Positions 1 through 6,911 of a stretch of DNA of 8,634 nt are shown piece by piece (position 1 is the stretch's first letter; every line of letters begins with the position of its first letter). The stretch is taken from the NCBI GenBank assembly GCA_030592605.1, contig JAUVIT010000051.1, forward strand, positions 1 to 8,634. The letters are read 5' to 3'. This stretch comes from Bacteroidota bacterium. Its GTDB lineage: Bacteria > Bacteroidota > Bacteroidia > Bacteroidales > GCA-2748055. The notes beneath the pieces are model-generated. The model had not been told where the DNA came from. It did not search any database and saw nothing but the letters and a program-made list of their open reading frames with translations. The position numbers were made by a program, and so were the translations under genes.

Positions 1-556
1 CAATCTGCTCTGAAGATCTGTCTAGCTTGAGCTTCTCACCCATCCTTTGCAATGAAGCCTCAAGGTCTCCAATTAAATCTTCATATTTCACCATTAAAAC
101 CTCCCCTGGTGCCTCCACAGAAAAGTCGAGCCATTTTCTATAGAACAAATTATAGTCAATGATGTAATGGGAATTCAAGGAATTTTTAATGTAGGTGAAT
201 TTATTCTTCTTCGCATGCTTCTTGTAACTTACATACCAGCTGTAAGGATCTTTCATGGTAACAATAAAGAGCTTGACCGATCGTCCGAGAATCATCTCAA
301 CATGTTCCTTGAAATCCTTAAAATTCTTGTAAATAAAGCTATTGTAGAACCTGACATCAGGAATAACAGCTTTTTCATCATACAACCTGAAATGCTTATG
401 AACGGGTAAACATCTGGCAAAGTCGTTGTTGCAAAAGCGAATATTCTTAAAGTTCTGAAGCAGCACCTGCTCGGTATAGTTACTTCCTGATCTTTGCATA
501 CCATATAAAAGGGCTGCATGCACTTGTTGTCCGGGATTTGTGGTTTGATTACCCAT
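1..556 (-). CDS. Sulfotransferase-like protein, C-terminus cut by window edge
   Basis: An open frame runs leftward from an ATG at 554-556 to the window edge with no stop: 185 complete codons, C-terminus missing. The product has no signal peptide and should be cytoplasmic. Residues 15-32 carry a P-loop-like 5'-phosphosulfate-binding motif (GMQRSGSNYT, 19-28). Residues 97-113 resemble the 3'-phosphate-binding segment of PAPS-dependent sulfotransferases (TMKDPYSWYVSYKK). They are followed by KYEDL at 157-161, a segment typical of the family. By homology it would transfer sulfate from PAPS to an acceptor, in bacteria often a surface glycan or lipid; the acceptor cannot be inferred here. The start lies 19 bp beyond the aroE stop on the same strand, so it is probably the last visible gene of that operon. 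No clear Shine-Dalgarno is present. The motif identification is by eye, so the enzyme class is fairly but not fully certain. Confidence 0.72.
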   Translation of the reverse strand, partial: MGNQTTNPGQQVHAALLYGMQRSGSNYTEQVLLQNFKNIRFCNNDFARCLPVHKHFRLYDEKAVIPDVRFYNSFIYKNFKDFKEHVEMILGRSVKLFIVTMKDPYSWYVSYKKHAKKNKFTYIKNSLNSHYIIDYNLFYRKWLDFSVEAPGEVLMVKYEDLIGDLEASLQRMGEKLKLDRSSEQI

Positions 557-575
557 ATTCTCTAATTAGAAACTA

Positions 576-1316
576 TTAAGCATTCCAAATTTTCCAGGAC
601 GCCTCAGCCTGGTAGATTAGCATATCATGGCCATTCACAATTTCAGATCCCTGCTTCTCGCCCCTGGACAGAAATTCTGTTTTTTCCGGATTATAAACCA
701 GATCGAATAAGAGGTGATTGGGTGAGAGGGCTTCATAGGGAATATGAGGGAAAGTCTCCACCCCTGGATACATACCCAGCGGTGTAGTATTAATAATTAA
801 AGTAGTCTTACTTAGAAGCTCATCATTAAGATCTCCATAAGTAATTTGTTTGTCCCCGGCACTACGACTCACCCTGGTGTATGTGATGGCCAGCAGATCA
901 AGGACATGTAGAACTGCTTTAGATGATCCTCCAGTTCCCAGTACCAGGGCCGAGCAATGGTGAGGCTTCAAATATTGCTCCAGGGATCTCCTGAAGCCAA
1001 TTACATCTGTATTGTCACCCACAAGTTCAAGCCTACCCCCACTCCTTTTGAAAGAGATAGTGTTTACCGCCTTAATTGCCTCAGCCGTGTGGCTTAGTGA
1101 ATTAAGGTAGGGTATTATCACCTGCTTGTAAGGAACCGTAACATTCAATCCCACCAGGTCCTTTTCCTTTTTAACCAGCGCCTTAAAATCAGCTATACCT
1201 TCCAGTGGAAAATTCCTGTACTTGGCATCAATTCCCTCTTCTTTGAACTTCTTAGCGAAGAAGGAGGCTGAGAAACTGTGTCCCAGAGGATATCCAATGA
1301 GTCCAAACTGGCGCAT
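576..1316 (-). CDS. aroE: Shikimate dehydrogenase (NADP+)
   Basis: AroE reduces 3-dehydroshikimate to shikimate with NADPH, the fourth step of the chorismate pathway to aromatic amino acids, in the cytoplasm. The 246-residue protein is complete and of the compact size usual in Bacteroidota. Substrate-site residues are visible: S14 and S16 in the N-terminal GYPLGHSFS segment, N58 and the catalytic K64 in NVTVPYK, N85 and T86 in AVNT, D104 in GDNTD, and Q236 in the C-terminal YQAEASW. The cofactor loop is GTGGSSKAV at 127-135. The usual NRT that contacts the NADP+ phosphate is replaced by VSRS at 149-152, seen in relatives of this short type. A conserved INTTPLGMYP lies at 175-184. The ATG at 1314-1316 is one base after the stop of the upstream DUF368 gene, which suggests translational coupling. 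No key residue is missing. Confidence 0.95.
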   Translation of the reverse strand: MRQFGLIGYPLGHSFSASFFAKKFKEEGIDAKYRNFPLEGIADFKALVKKEKDLVGLNVTVPYKQVIIPYLNSLSHTAEAIKAVNTISFKRSGGRLELVGDNTDVIGFRRSLEQYLKPHHCSALVLGTGGSSKAVLHVLDLLAITYTRVSRSAGDKQITYGDLNDELLSKTTLIINTTPLGMYPGVETFPHIPYEALSPNHLLFDLVYNPEKTEFLSRGEKQGSEIVNGHDMLIYQAEASWKIWNA

Positions 1317-1317
1317 C

Positions 1318-2244
1318 TTAGCTGTGTTTTTTATTCCTTGTCAGCCCGATCTCAACGCTTAGGATCAATATGACACCGGCAACAAGCATAAGGAGTGCTA
1401 ACCAGAACTGATCGCCCGGGTTTCCTACTGAAGGCAGTATATTTTTTTCCACCAGTGGCCTTACCTCGCCTTCAACCACAATGGTCTTCAAAGTTTCTTT
1501 CCATGGCCATATCTTATTCAGCGATCCGATCATAAACCCCACAAGCACTGCAATGGTGACATCGTGGTACTTTCTCAGCAGCCAGGAAAGAAGGTTAGCA
1601 AAGATGATTAGCCCGGTCACCGCACCAGCACCCAATAAGAGAAGATCGAGTATAATACGCTCATTTACAGCATGAAGGGCAAAGGTGTATTTTCCCAACA
1701 ACAGCAAGATAAAACTGCCTGAAATCCCGGGAAGGATCATGGCACAAGAGGCAAGTCCGCCCGAAAAGATCACAAACCAGGAGGCATCTGTTGTTGTAGT
1801 TGGAGTCACACTGGTAATATAGAAAGCGATGCCGATTCCAGCCACAAGTGCTACTATTTTGGGATATTGCCAACGTGCAATCTTTCGTGAAACCACATAA
1901 GAAGAAGCCATTACCAAACCAAAAAAGAATGACCAGATCAATATTGGCTGGTTTTCCAGCAGGTATTCCAGTACTTTGGCCAGGGAAAGAACCGAGATAA
2001 AGATTCCTGAAAATACGGCCAGCAGAAAGTTTCCATTAATCTGTTTCCAGAATGAAAACCAACGACCCGTAAAAAACAATTTAATCGCCTTCAGATTGAC
2101 CCCCTTAATAGAGTTAATCAGCTCTTCATAGATTCCAGTAATAAATGCGATGGTCCCTCCGGATACACCCGGTACCACATCTGCTGCTCCCATGCCCATT
2201 CCCTTTAGTACCAGGTAGAGGTACCTTGCTGCATTCTTCTTCAA
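1318..2244 (-). CDS. DUF368 membrane protein, polyprenyl-phosphate translocase family (PopT-like)
   Basis: This 308-residue polytopic inner-membrane protein belongs to DUF368. Members have been shown in other bacteria to return undecaprenyl phosphate, the lipid carrier for peptidoglycan and surface glycans, to the cytoplasmic leaflet. The hallmark is a pair of related re-entrant motifs: ADVVPGVSGGTIAFITGIYE at 21-40 and MILPGISGSFILLLLGKY at 169-186. Hydrophobic spans are visible near 72-90, 101-118, 129-145, 160-184, 198-222, 230-240 and 281-297. The start appears to be TTG (2242-2244), because an in-frame TAG, the stop of the upstream comA-like gene, lies two codons before it. The first ATG (residue 16) would leave almost nothing ahead of the first motif, whereas family members usually have about 10-15 residues there. 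The aroE start follows one base after the stop. Family assignment is firm; transport of C55-P here is by homology. Confidence 0.9.
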   Translation of the reverse strand: MKKNAARYLYLVLKGMGMGAADVVPGVSGGTIAFITGIYEELINSIKGVNLKAIKLFFTGRWFSFWKQINGNFLLAVFSGIFISVLSLAKVLEYLLENQPILIWSFFFGLVMASSYVVSRKIARWQYPKIVALVAGIGIAFYITSVTPTTTTDASWFVIFSGGLASCAMILPGISGSFILLLLGKYTFALHAVNERIILDLLLLGAGAVTGLIIFANLLSWLLRKYHDVTIAVLVGFMIGSLNKIWPWKETLKTIVVEGEVRPLVEKNILPSVGNPGDQFWLALLMLVAGVILILSVEIGLTRNKKHS

Positions 2245-2247
2245 AAC

Positions 2248-3030
2248 CTACTGTTTTCTGGTGTGAAACTCTTCCGGCAATACATCAAAAAAAGTATCTC
2301 CACGCATGCCACACCGAAGTGCCTCCAATGAAACCACCTCATTTGGAGCTATGTTGCCAAGGTTTACATTGGCTCCAAGCATCTGAATAAACATAGTTTG
2401 CTGTGCCTTTAGGGGTGCTTCCCACAATACATCATTAACTGTAATTTCTTTCATGATATCATCGATCAGTTCCCTGTTAGCCGAACCATCGGACTCGTAG
2501 ATACCAATGGTGCCGCTCTCCCTGGCTTCTGCAATTACTTTCCAGGCCCCGGATTCAAGCTCTGTTTTCATATGGGAGACCCATACATCATTGGATAGTT
2601 CCACCCCTTTTATTTTGCTTCCGATTTCAGATAGCACCTCAAAATCATTAGCAAGCGTGGCAATGCATTCCAGTTTCTCATCATGATCCATTTTAATTGT
2701 ACCGTCAGAAACTTCCACATTGCCAATTCCCGATTCAGACACAAACTTTCTGTATGCATCAAACTCGCCACGCACAAAGAACATTTCAAAGAGGGTTCCA
2801 CCAAAATAGGGTTTTAGTCCTGCCGACTGGTAAAGCTTCACTTTTTCCTTCAGGTCCCGGGTAATCAGCGCTGTTCCAAACCCGAATTTCACCAGGTCGG
2901 TGTAGGGTGCACTGGAATCAATAAAGTGTTCAGACTCTTTCAGACTCAAACCTTTATCCATCATCATAGTCAGACCGAAATCGCGTTTACCCGAAGTTCT
3001 TTCAGGGACATGTGTTAGTGGAAAATTCAT
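2248..3030 (-). CDS. comA: Phosphosulfolactate synthase family (ComA-like)
   Basis: ComA adds sulfite to phosphoenolpyruvate to give (2R)-phosphosulfolactate, the first step of coenzyme M synthesis in methanogens and of sulfolactate synthesis in some bacteria. The 260-residue protein has the expected TIM-barrel length. Its family motifs are in order: RDFGLTMMMDKGLS at 16-29, DLVKFGFGTALI at 45-56, PYFGGTLFE at 74-82, NVEVSDGTIKM at 104-114, VLSEIGSKI at 132-140, WEAPLKAQQ at 203-211, NVNLGNIAP at 221-229 and LEALRCGMRGDT at 235-246. No signal peptide is present, so it is cytoplasmic. It starts 6 bp after the TPR gene and ends in a TAG just before the DUF368 start. No comB or comC partner is visible in the window, so the final product (sulfolactate, a sulfonolipid precursor or another sulfonate) is unknown. 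Family assignment is strong; the exact reaction is inferred. Confidence 0.85.
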   Translation of the reverse strand: MNFPLTHVPERTSGKRDFGLTMMMDKGLSLKESEHFIDSSAPYTDLVKFGFGTALITRDLKEKVKLYQSAGLKPYFGGTLFEMFFVRGEFDAYRKFVSESGIGNVEVSDGTIKMDHDEKLECIATLANDFEVLSEIGSKIKGVELSNDVWVSHMKTELESGAWKVIAEARESGTIGIYESDGSANRELIDDIMKEITVNDVLWEAPLKAQQTMFIQMLGANVNLGNIAPNEVVSLEALRCGMRGDTFFDVLPEEFHTRKQ

Positions 3031-3036
3031 AAGAAA

Positions 3037-4446
3037 TTACTTTTTATATTGTTGGATAATATGCTCTATCTCAGGGTCCCGGACACCTTCTGGGAAAAAG
3101 TAGGAGAATTCTGATTCCAGATCATTGTTTGCCTCAAGTGCTTCATTAAGAAATTTAACAGAAAGCTCTTTATCTCCCTGCTTCAGATGGCATACAGCCA
3201 TTTTCATTTTTATTCCGGCATCGTCTGAGTGATGAACAAAAGCTTCACGTAAAAAACCCAGCGCAATTTCGAATTGTCCCTCCTTCATAAGAAGTCCTGT
3301 CAGCGCACCCCAGCCATCCAGATCTTTGGCATCGGTACGTGTTACATAAGAGTAACACTTGATGGCTTCATCAGTCAGTCCTGCATCTTCGTTGGCATAT
3401 CCCAGGTTAATCCAGTAATCGAGATTCTTATTATCAAACTCGATGGCCTTTAGCATGTAAGTGATAGCTTCCTGCTGTCTCCCCAAACGGTGATAAATCA
3501 TTCCGGCCCCAAACCAACCCTCCGGATCACTGTTGTCCAGTTCTATCACCTTTCGAAAGGCCCCAAGGGCATCCTCCAGCTGATTCATCTGCTCAAAACA
3601 ATCACCCATGTAACAGTAAGCCTGAGTGCTTTCCGGCTCCACCTCAAGGAATTCATTGTAGCTTGCAATGGCTTTATCATACCTCCCTGCATTCACCCAG
3701 ACACTGGCTTTGTTGAAATAGGATGACGCGTAGTCGGGATTGATGGCAATGGAAAAGTCGTATGCATCTACGGCTTTTTCAAAATATTCCAATTTATGAT
3801 AAACAATACCTATGTTGTACCAAACATTATCTGAATAGGGATCCAGGTCAAGGTACTGCTGATAGTATTTCAGGCTCTCGTCAAACTTATGTAAGCGGTC
3901 GTAAAAGTACCCCAGGTCATAAAGTACCGAGAGGTTCTCCGGTTGTTGTTTATATGCCTGCATCAGGTATTTAAGTGCCTGCTCAAAATGTCTGACATTT
4001 TCAAAAGCGATGGAGATGTTAATCAAGGCCTCAAAGGTTTCATCACCAGAAAGTTCCAGCCCCCTGTCAAATTGAGCTTCAGACTCCTTCAGTTTTCCGG
4101 TGAGACAAAGTGCTGTCCCCTTCAGGAAATAGCGTTCGGGATTGTTCTCCTCCCACACCGGGATTTCCTCCAGTAGGGCCAGTGCTTTTTTGGGCTGTCC
4201 CTGCTCAATATAAATGTGGATGAATTTGTACTTGATCTCAACCGAAGCCGGATGCTGCCTTTTACCAAGGTTTGCAGCTTCCCTCGCCTCATCATACTGA
4301 AAATCGTCCAGGTAGTAATCGATAATCTGTTCAAACTCCTCCACATCAAAGAAGATTGACTGCGTGCCGCTCCTCATATCCTCATACTTCCTTAGCAGTA
4401 CCTGGAATTCCTCATTTTCAAATACTTGCTCCCTATTCTCACTCAT
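3037..4446 (-). CDS. TPR-repeat protein, about twelve tandem repeats
   Basis: The 469-residue protein is almost wholly tetratricopeptide repeats with no signal peptide or membrane span, so it should be a cytoplasmic scaffold or protein-interaction platform. Repeats follow each other with a nearly gapless 34-residue period from about residue 35 to 442. Clear units begin near 171, 205, 239, 273, 307, 341, 375 and 409, and several end in the typical L/I-x-P or D-P turn (for example YLDLDP at 198-203 and SIAINPD at 232-238). The sequence is acidic, and the short C-terminal tail (FFPEGVRDPEIEHIIQQYKK) is outside the repeats. The ATG at 4444-4446 is well fixed: a GAGGAA Shine-Dalgarno lies 4 bases upstream and an in-frame TAG directly precedes the ATG. 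It is the first gene of the leftward operon, 6 bp before comA. Its partner is unknown; no catalytic domain is seen. Confidence 0.9.
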   Translation of the reverse strand: MSENREQVFENEEFQVLLRKYEDMRSGTQSIFFDVEEFEQIIDYYLDDFQYDEAREAANLGKRQHPASVEIKYKFIHIYIEQGQPKKALALLEEIPVWEENNPERYFLKGTALCLTGKLKESEAQFDRGLELSGDETFEALINISIAFENVRHFEQALKYLMQAYKQQPENLSVLYDLGYFYDRLHKFDESLKYYQQYLDLDPYSDNVWYNIGIVYHKLEYFEKAVDAYDFSIAINPDYASSYFNKASVWVNAGRYDKAIASYNEFLEVEPESTQAYCYMGDCFEQMNQLEDALGAFRKVIELDNSDPEGWFGAGMIYHRLGRQQEAITYMLKAIEFDNKNLDYWINLGYANEDAGLTDEAIKCYSYVTRTDAKDLDGWGALTGLLMKEGQFEIALGFLREAFVHHSDDAGIKMKMAVCHLKQGDKELSVKFLNEALEANNDLESEFSYFFPEGVRDPEIEHIIQQYKK

Positions 4447-4450
4447 CTAT

Positions 4451-4456
4451 TTCCTC
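4451..4456 (-). promoter_or_regulatory. Shine-Dalgarno for the TPR gene
   Basis: On the minus strand GAGGAA is followed by ATAG and then the TPR start codon, a normal Shine-Dalgarno distance. It is the only clear ribosome-binding site found ahead of the window's genes; the other starts have AT-rich or overlapping upstream sequence, as is common in Bacteroidota. Confidence 0.6.
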
Positions 4457-4520
4457 AATTTGAAGGTGTAAAGATAATTGATTATTGTAAGATATATAAA
4501 TATGCCCCCTCGGGCCTGTT

Positions 4521-4530
4521 TCACCTCCTT
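4521..4530 (-). other. Isolated perfect Shine-Dalgarno-like decamer AAGGAGGTGA
   Basis: On the minus strand this decamer is the exact complement of the conserved 16S rRNA 3' end (TCACCTCCTT). It lies 75 bases upstream of the TPR start, too far to serve it directly. The only nearby start is a GTG inside the element itself (4522-4524). It opens a 25-codon frame that ends in the TAG just before the TPR ATG. A leader peptide, a ribosome standby site or chance are all possible. Confidence 0.3.
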
Positions 4531-4610
4531 TTAGATATCAACTACTTATTAAGATTTTACAGCTACGGCTCCACAATTCTTCCTAAATTAGATGGGTAAA
4601 ATTTGATCGT

Positions 4611-6911
4611 ATGAATAATAAAATAATACTCCTTTTTCTGACCATTGTCCTTACAAGCTGTAGCTCAACAGATTCTGAATGGAAATCATTAATTGCTGAT
4701 AACTCTCTGGAGGGTTGGCATATATTTCAGGATGATGGATCGAAGAAAGGATGGATCGTGGAAGATCGAACCTTGATCTTCAATGGTGTATCTGATATGG
4801 AGTCGGGGGAAGGGGATGCAAGCCTGTTATCGGACAAAGTTTATGGGAATTTTGAAATAAAATTTGACTGGAAGATAATTCCCGGAGGGAACAGCGGGTT
4901 TATGTGGGGCGTACGTGAAGATGAGAAGTATAATTACCCCTACCAAACGGGACCGGAAATCCAGATCTTAGACCCTGCTATCTATGACGATCCCAATATT
5001 GCTCTCGGGGGAGAAATTGAAGTAAATAATGCAATAGAGGATCTGATTACTCACAAGCATTTTGTTGGGGCCTTATATGATTTATCCGCTCCTGAAAAAA
5101 CAAATGTGGCCAGACCATCTGAGCAATGGAACTCATATCACATTAAAATAGATTACAAAGCCAATCGCGGAGAGGTAATTCTCAATGATGTCTTAATTAA
5201 CTCATTTCCACTGGAAGGGCCTGAATGGGACGCTATGGTTCTCAACAGCAAGTTTAGCAGACCTGAAGATGCTGAGTATCTTGGAGATGCTCGCTGGTTT
5301 GACTATGGTAAGTTTTCCAAAGGACATATATGCTTTCAGGATCATCCCGGCATGGTTTCATTTAGGAATATTAAGATAAGAGAGCTTGATAATTATATAG
5401 CAGCGGATAAGTCATTGCCAAACATTCTTTTCATACCTGTGGATGACCTGCGTCCTGATATTGGGGCTTATGGAGATGAGTTTATTCTTACACCCAATAT
5501 GGATCGTCTTGCGAGGCAGGGAGTCACTTTTGACCGTGCTTATTGCCAGCAAGCAGTGTGTAATCCGTCAAGAGCCAGTTTGCTAACCGGTCTTCGGCCA
5601 GACTCAATTCAGGTCTGGGATCTTAGAACAGACTTCAGGGATAATGTACCCGACGTGGTTACTTTACCCCAGTTTTTCAAACAACACGGATATACTACTA
5701 TCGGATTGGGAAAAGCTTTTCATAACAACGATCCGGATACCATATCATGGTCCATTACACCTGAAAACATTAATGGCTTTCCTTTTGACCCCGATGCTGT
5801 TTATGTCAATGAGGAAATCCTGGCTATCCAGCAAGAGAAAATCGAGCAACTGAAAGCCAATGGTAAATCCAGAATTGATCAACTGGGACACTGGTATGTG
5901 AAAGCAAACGCCACTGAAAACGCAGATGTTGACGATGATGCATATTATGACGGAGCACAAACCACAAGAGCCATTGAGATTCTTCAGGAATTAAAATCCG
6001 AGAGCAAGCCTTTCTTTCTTTCTGTTGGCTACTACAGGCCTCACCTTCCATTCAATGCTCCAAAGAAATACTGGGATCTGTATAACAGAAGTGAAATCCC
6101 ACTGGCAGAAAACCAATATATTCCGGAAGGAAGTCCGGCATATCTGGTTCATGGAGAGGCCGAACTGCGAGGCTATTCTGATTGTCACAACCTGCCCCTG
6201 CCTGGTGAGGCTGCATGGGATGAAGACCGGCAGAGAGAGATAAAGCATGGCTATTATGCCAGCGTTTCCTATACCGATGCACAGATCGGAAGACTCCTTG
6301 ATGAGTTGGAAAGGCTTGGGCTGGCTGAAAATACCCTTGTAATACTCTGGGGAGATCATGGTTGGAAACTGGGAGAACACAATGGCTGGTGCAAGCAGAC
6401 AAATTATGAGATTGACACCAGGGTTCCCTTGATTATCAGCGGCGCCAGGGTAAGTGCTAAAGGGCGACATACTAAAGCTTTAACTGAATTTGTGGATATT
6501 TATCCCACCCTTTGCGCTTTGGCAAATTTTGCTGTACCAGAGCACCTGCAGGGAACAAGTCTGGTCCCCTTATTAGAGAACCCGGATCTGGAATGGAAAA
6601 CAGCAGCATATAGCCAATTCCTCCTGGGTCGCTTTGGCCGCACAAAGACTGTTGAGGGAGAGCAAATGGGCTATGCTATTCGGACTGACCGGTATAGATA
6701 CGTAGAGTGGTATAGCTGGATTAAAGAGGAGAAAATAGCGGGCGATCTGTTGTGCAATGAACTATTCGACCATCAGATTGACCCACAGGAAAATAAAAAC
6801 ATAGCTACCGATCCTGCACACAGGGAAATTGTTGAAGCATTGTCTCAACAACTCAAAAAAGGATGGAGATATTCTAAGCCTCAAATTCGAATAAGCACAG
6901 AAAATGAATAG
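4611..6911 (+). CDS. Lipoprotein fusing a DUF1080 domain to an S1_7-like sulfatase
   Basis: This 766-residue exported enzyme has two domains. Residues 1-17 are a lipoprotein signal (LTSC, lipidated C17). Residues 24-258 are a DUF1080/3-keto-disaccharide hydrolase domain, a jelly-roll fold, with GGNSGFMWG (92-100), GPEIQILD (114-121), EQWNSYHIKI (171-180) and GHICFQDHPGMVSFRNIKI (238-256). After a linker of only about 12 residues, 271-766 form an arylsulfatase-type domain close to iduronate-2-sulfatase. It has metal ligands D278/D279, the formylglycine site C317 in CNPSR, K368 and H371 in GKAFH, H478 in RPHLP, and D582/H583 in GDHGWKLGEH. All catalytic residues expected of an active, anaerobic-type (cysteine) sulfatase are present; activation would need a formylglycine-generating or anSME enzyme encoded elsewhere. 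Substrate is probably a sulfated sugar in a polysaccharide. The ATG was chosen because it gives the complete signal; the upstream ATG at 4592 stops after four codons. It leads the rightward operon and overlaps the next gene by 8 bp. Confidence 0.92.
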   Translation: MNNKIILLFLTIVLTSCSSTDSEWKSLIADNSLEGWHIFQDDGSKKGWIVEDRTLIFNGVSDMESGEGDASLLSDKVYGNFEIKFDWKIIPGGNSGFMWGVREDEKYNYPYQTGPEIQILDPAIYDDPNIALGGEIEVNNAIEDLITHKHFVGALYDLSAPEKTNVARPSEQWNSYHIKIDYKANRGEVILNDVLINSFPLEGPEWDAMVLNSKFSRPEDAEYLGDARWFDYGKFSKGHICFQDHPGMVSFRNIKIRELDNYIAADKSLPNILFIPVDDLRPDIGAYGDEFILTPNMDRLARQGVTFDRAYCQQAVCNPSRASLLTGLRPDSIQVWDLRTDFRDNVPDVVTLPQFFKQHGYTTIGLGKAFHNNDPDTISWSITPENINGFPFDPDAVYVNEEILAIQQEKIEQLKANGKSRIDQLGHWYVKANATENADVDDDAYYDGAQTTRAIEILQELKSESKPFFLSVGYYRPHLPFNAPKKYWDLYNRSEIPLAENQYIPEGSPAYLVHGEAELRGYSDCHNLPLPGEAAWDEDRQREIKHGYYASVSYTDAQIGRLLDELERLGLAENTLVILWGDHGWKLGEHNGWCKQTNYEIDTRVPLIISGARVSAKGRHTKALTEFVDIYPTLCALANFAVPEHLQGTSLVPLLENPDLEWKTAAYSQFLLGRFGRTKTVEGEQMGYAIRTDRYRYVEWYSWIKEEKIAGDLLCNELFDHQIDPQENKNIATDPAHREIVEALSQQLKKGWRYSKPQIRISTENE

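Larger units (their letters stand above)
4447..4610. promoter_or_regulatory. Divergent intergenic region, presumed promoters for both operons
   Basis: These 164 bp separate the two divergent operons and must hold the leftward start signals, and probably the rightward ones. The best matches to the Bacteroidota -7 element (TAnnTTTG) are both imperfect. Minus-strand TATCTTTA at 4469-4476 lies 22 bases ahead of the TPR start. Plus-strand TAAAATTTG at 4597-4605 has one extra spacer base and sits so close to the sulfatase ATG that it would imply a nearly leaderless transcript. Neither has a convincing TTG about 19 bases upstream, so no promoter is assigned firmly. The region also holds a perfect anti-Shine-Dalgarno complement on the minus strand (4521-4530) and a small GC-rich palindrome GCCC-CCTC-GGGC at 4504-4515. 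No strong terminator or riboswitch is recognised. Confidence 0.4.

Noticed and set aside
167..409. 80-codon plus-strand open frame at the left edge
   Set aside because: It is antisense to the sulfotransferase-like gene, whose frame is longer, runs unbroken to the edge and carries family motifs.
292..519. 75-codon minus-strand open frame
   Set aside because: It overlaps the sulfotransferase-like coding frame on the same strand in another frame and has no recognisable motif.
4504..4515. GCCC-CCTC-GGGC palindrome as a transcription terminator
   Set aside because: The stem is only four base pairs and no T-run follows on either strand; it also lies between divergent genes, where no terminator is needed.
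4447..4524. 25-codon GTG frame on the minus strand as a real gene
   Set aside because: The peptide has no recognisable family and its start overlaps its own Shine-Dalgarno, so it is kept as a possible leader only and not annotated as a CDS.
5991..6470. 159-codon open frame on the minus strand inside the sulfatase domain
   Set aside because: It lies antisense to a gene with intact catalytic motifs, shows no recognisable domain, and has the cysteine- and proline-rich makeup typical of a reverse-strand shadow.
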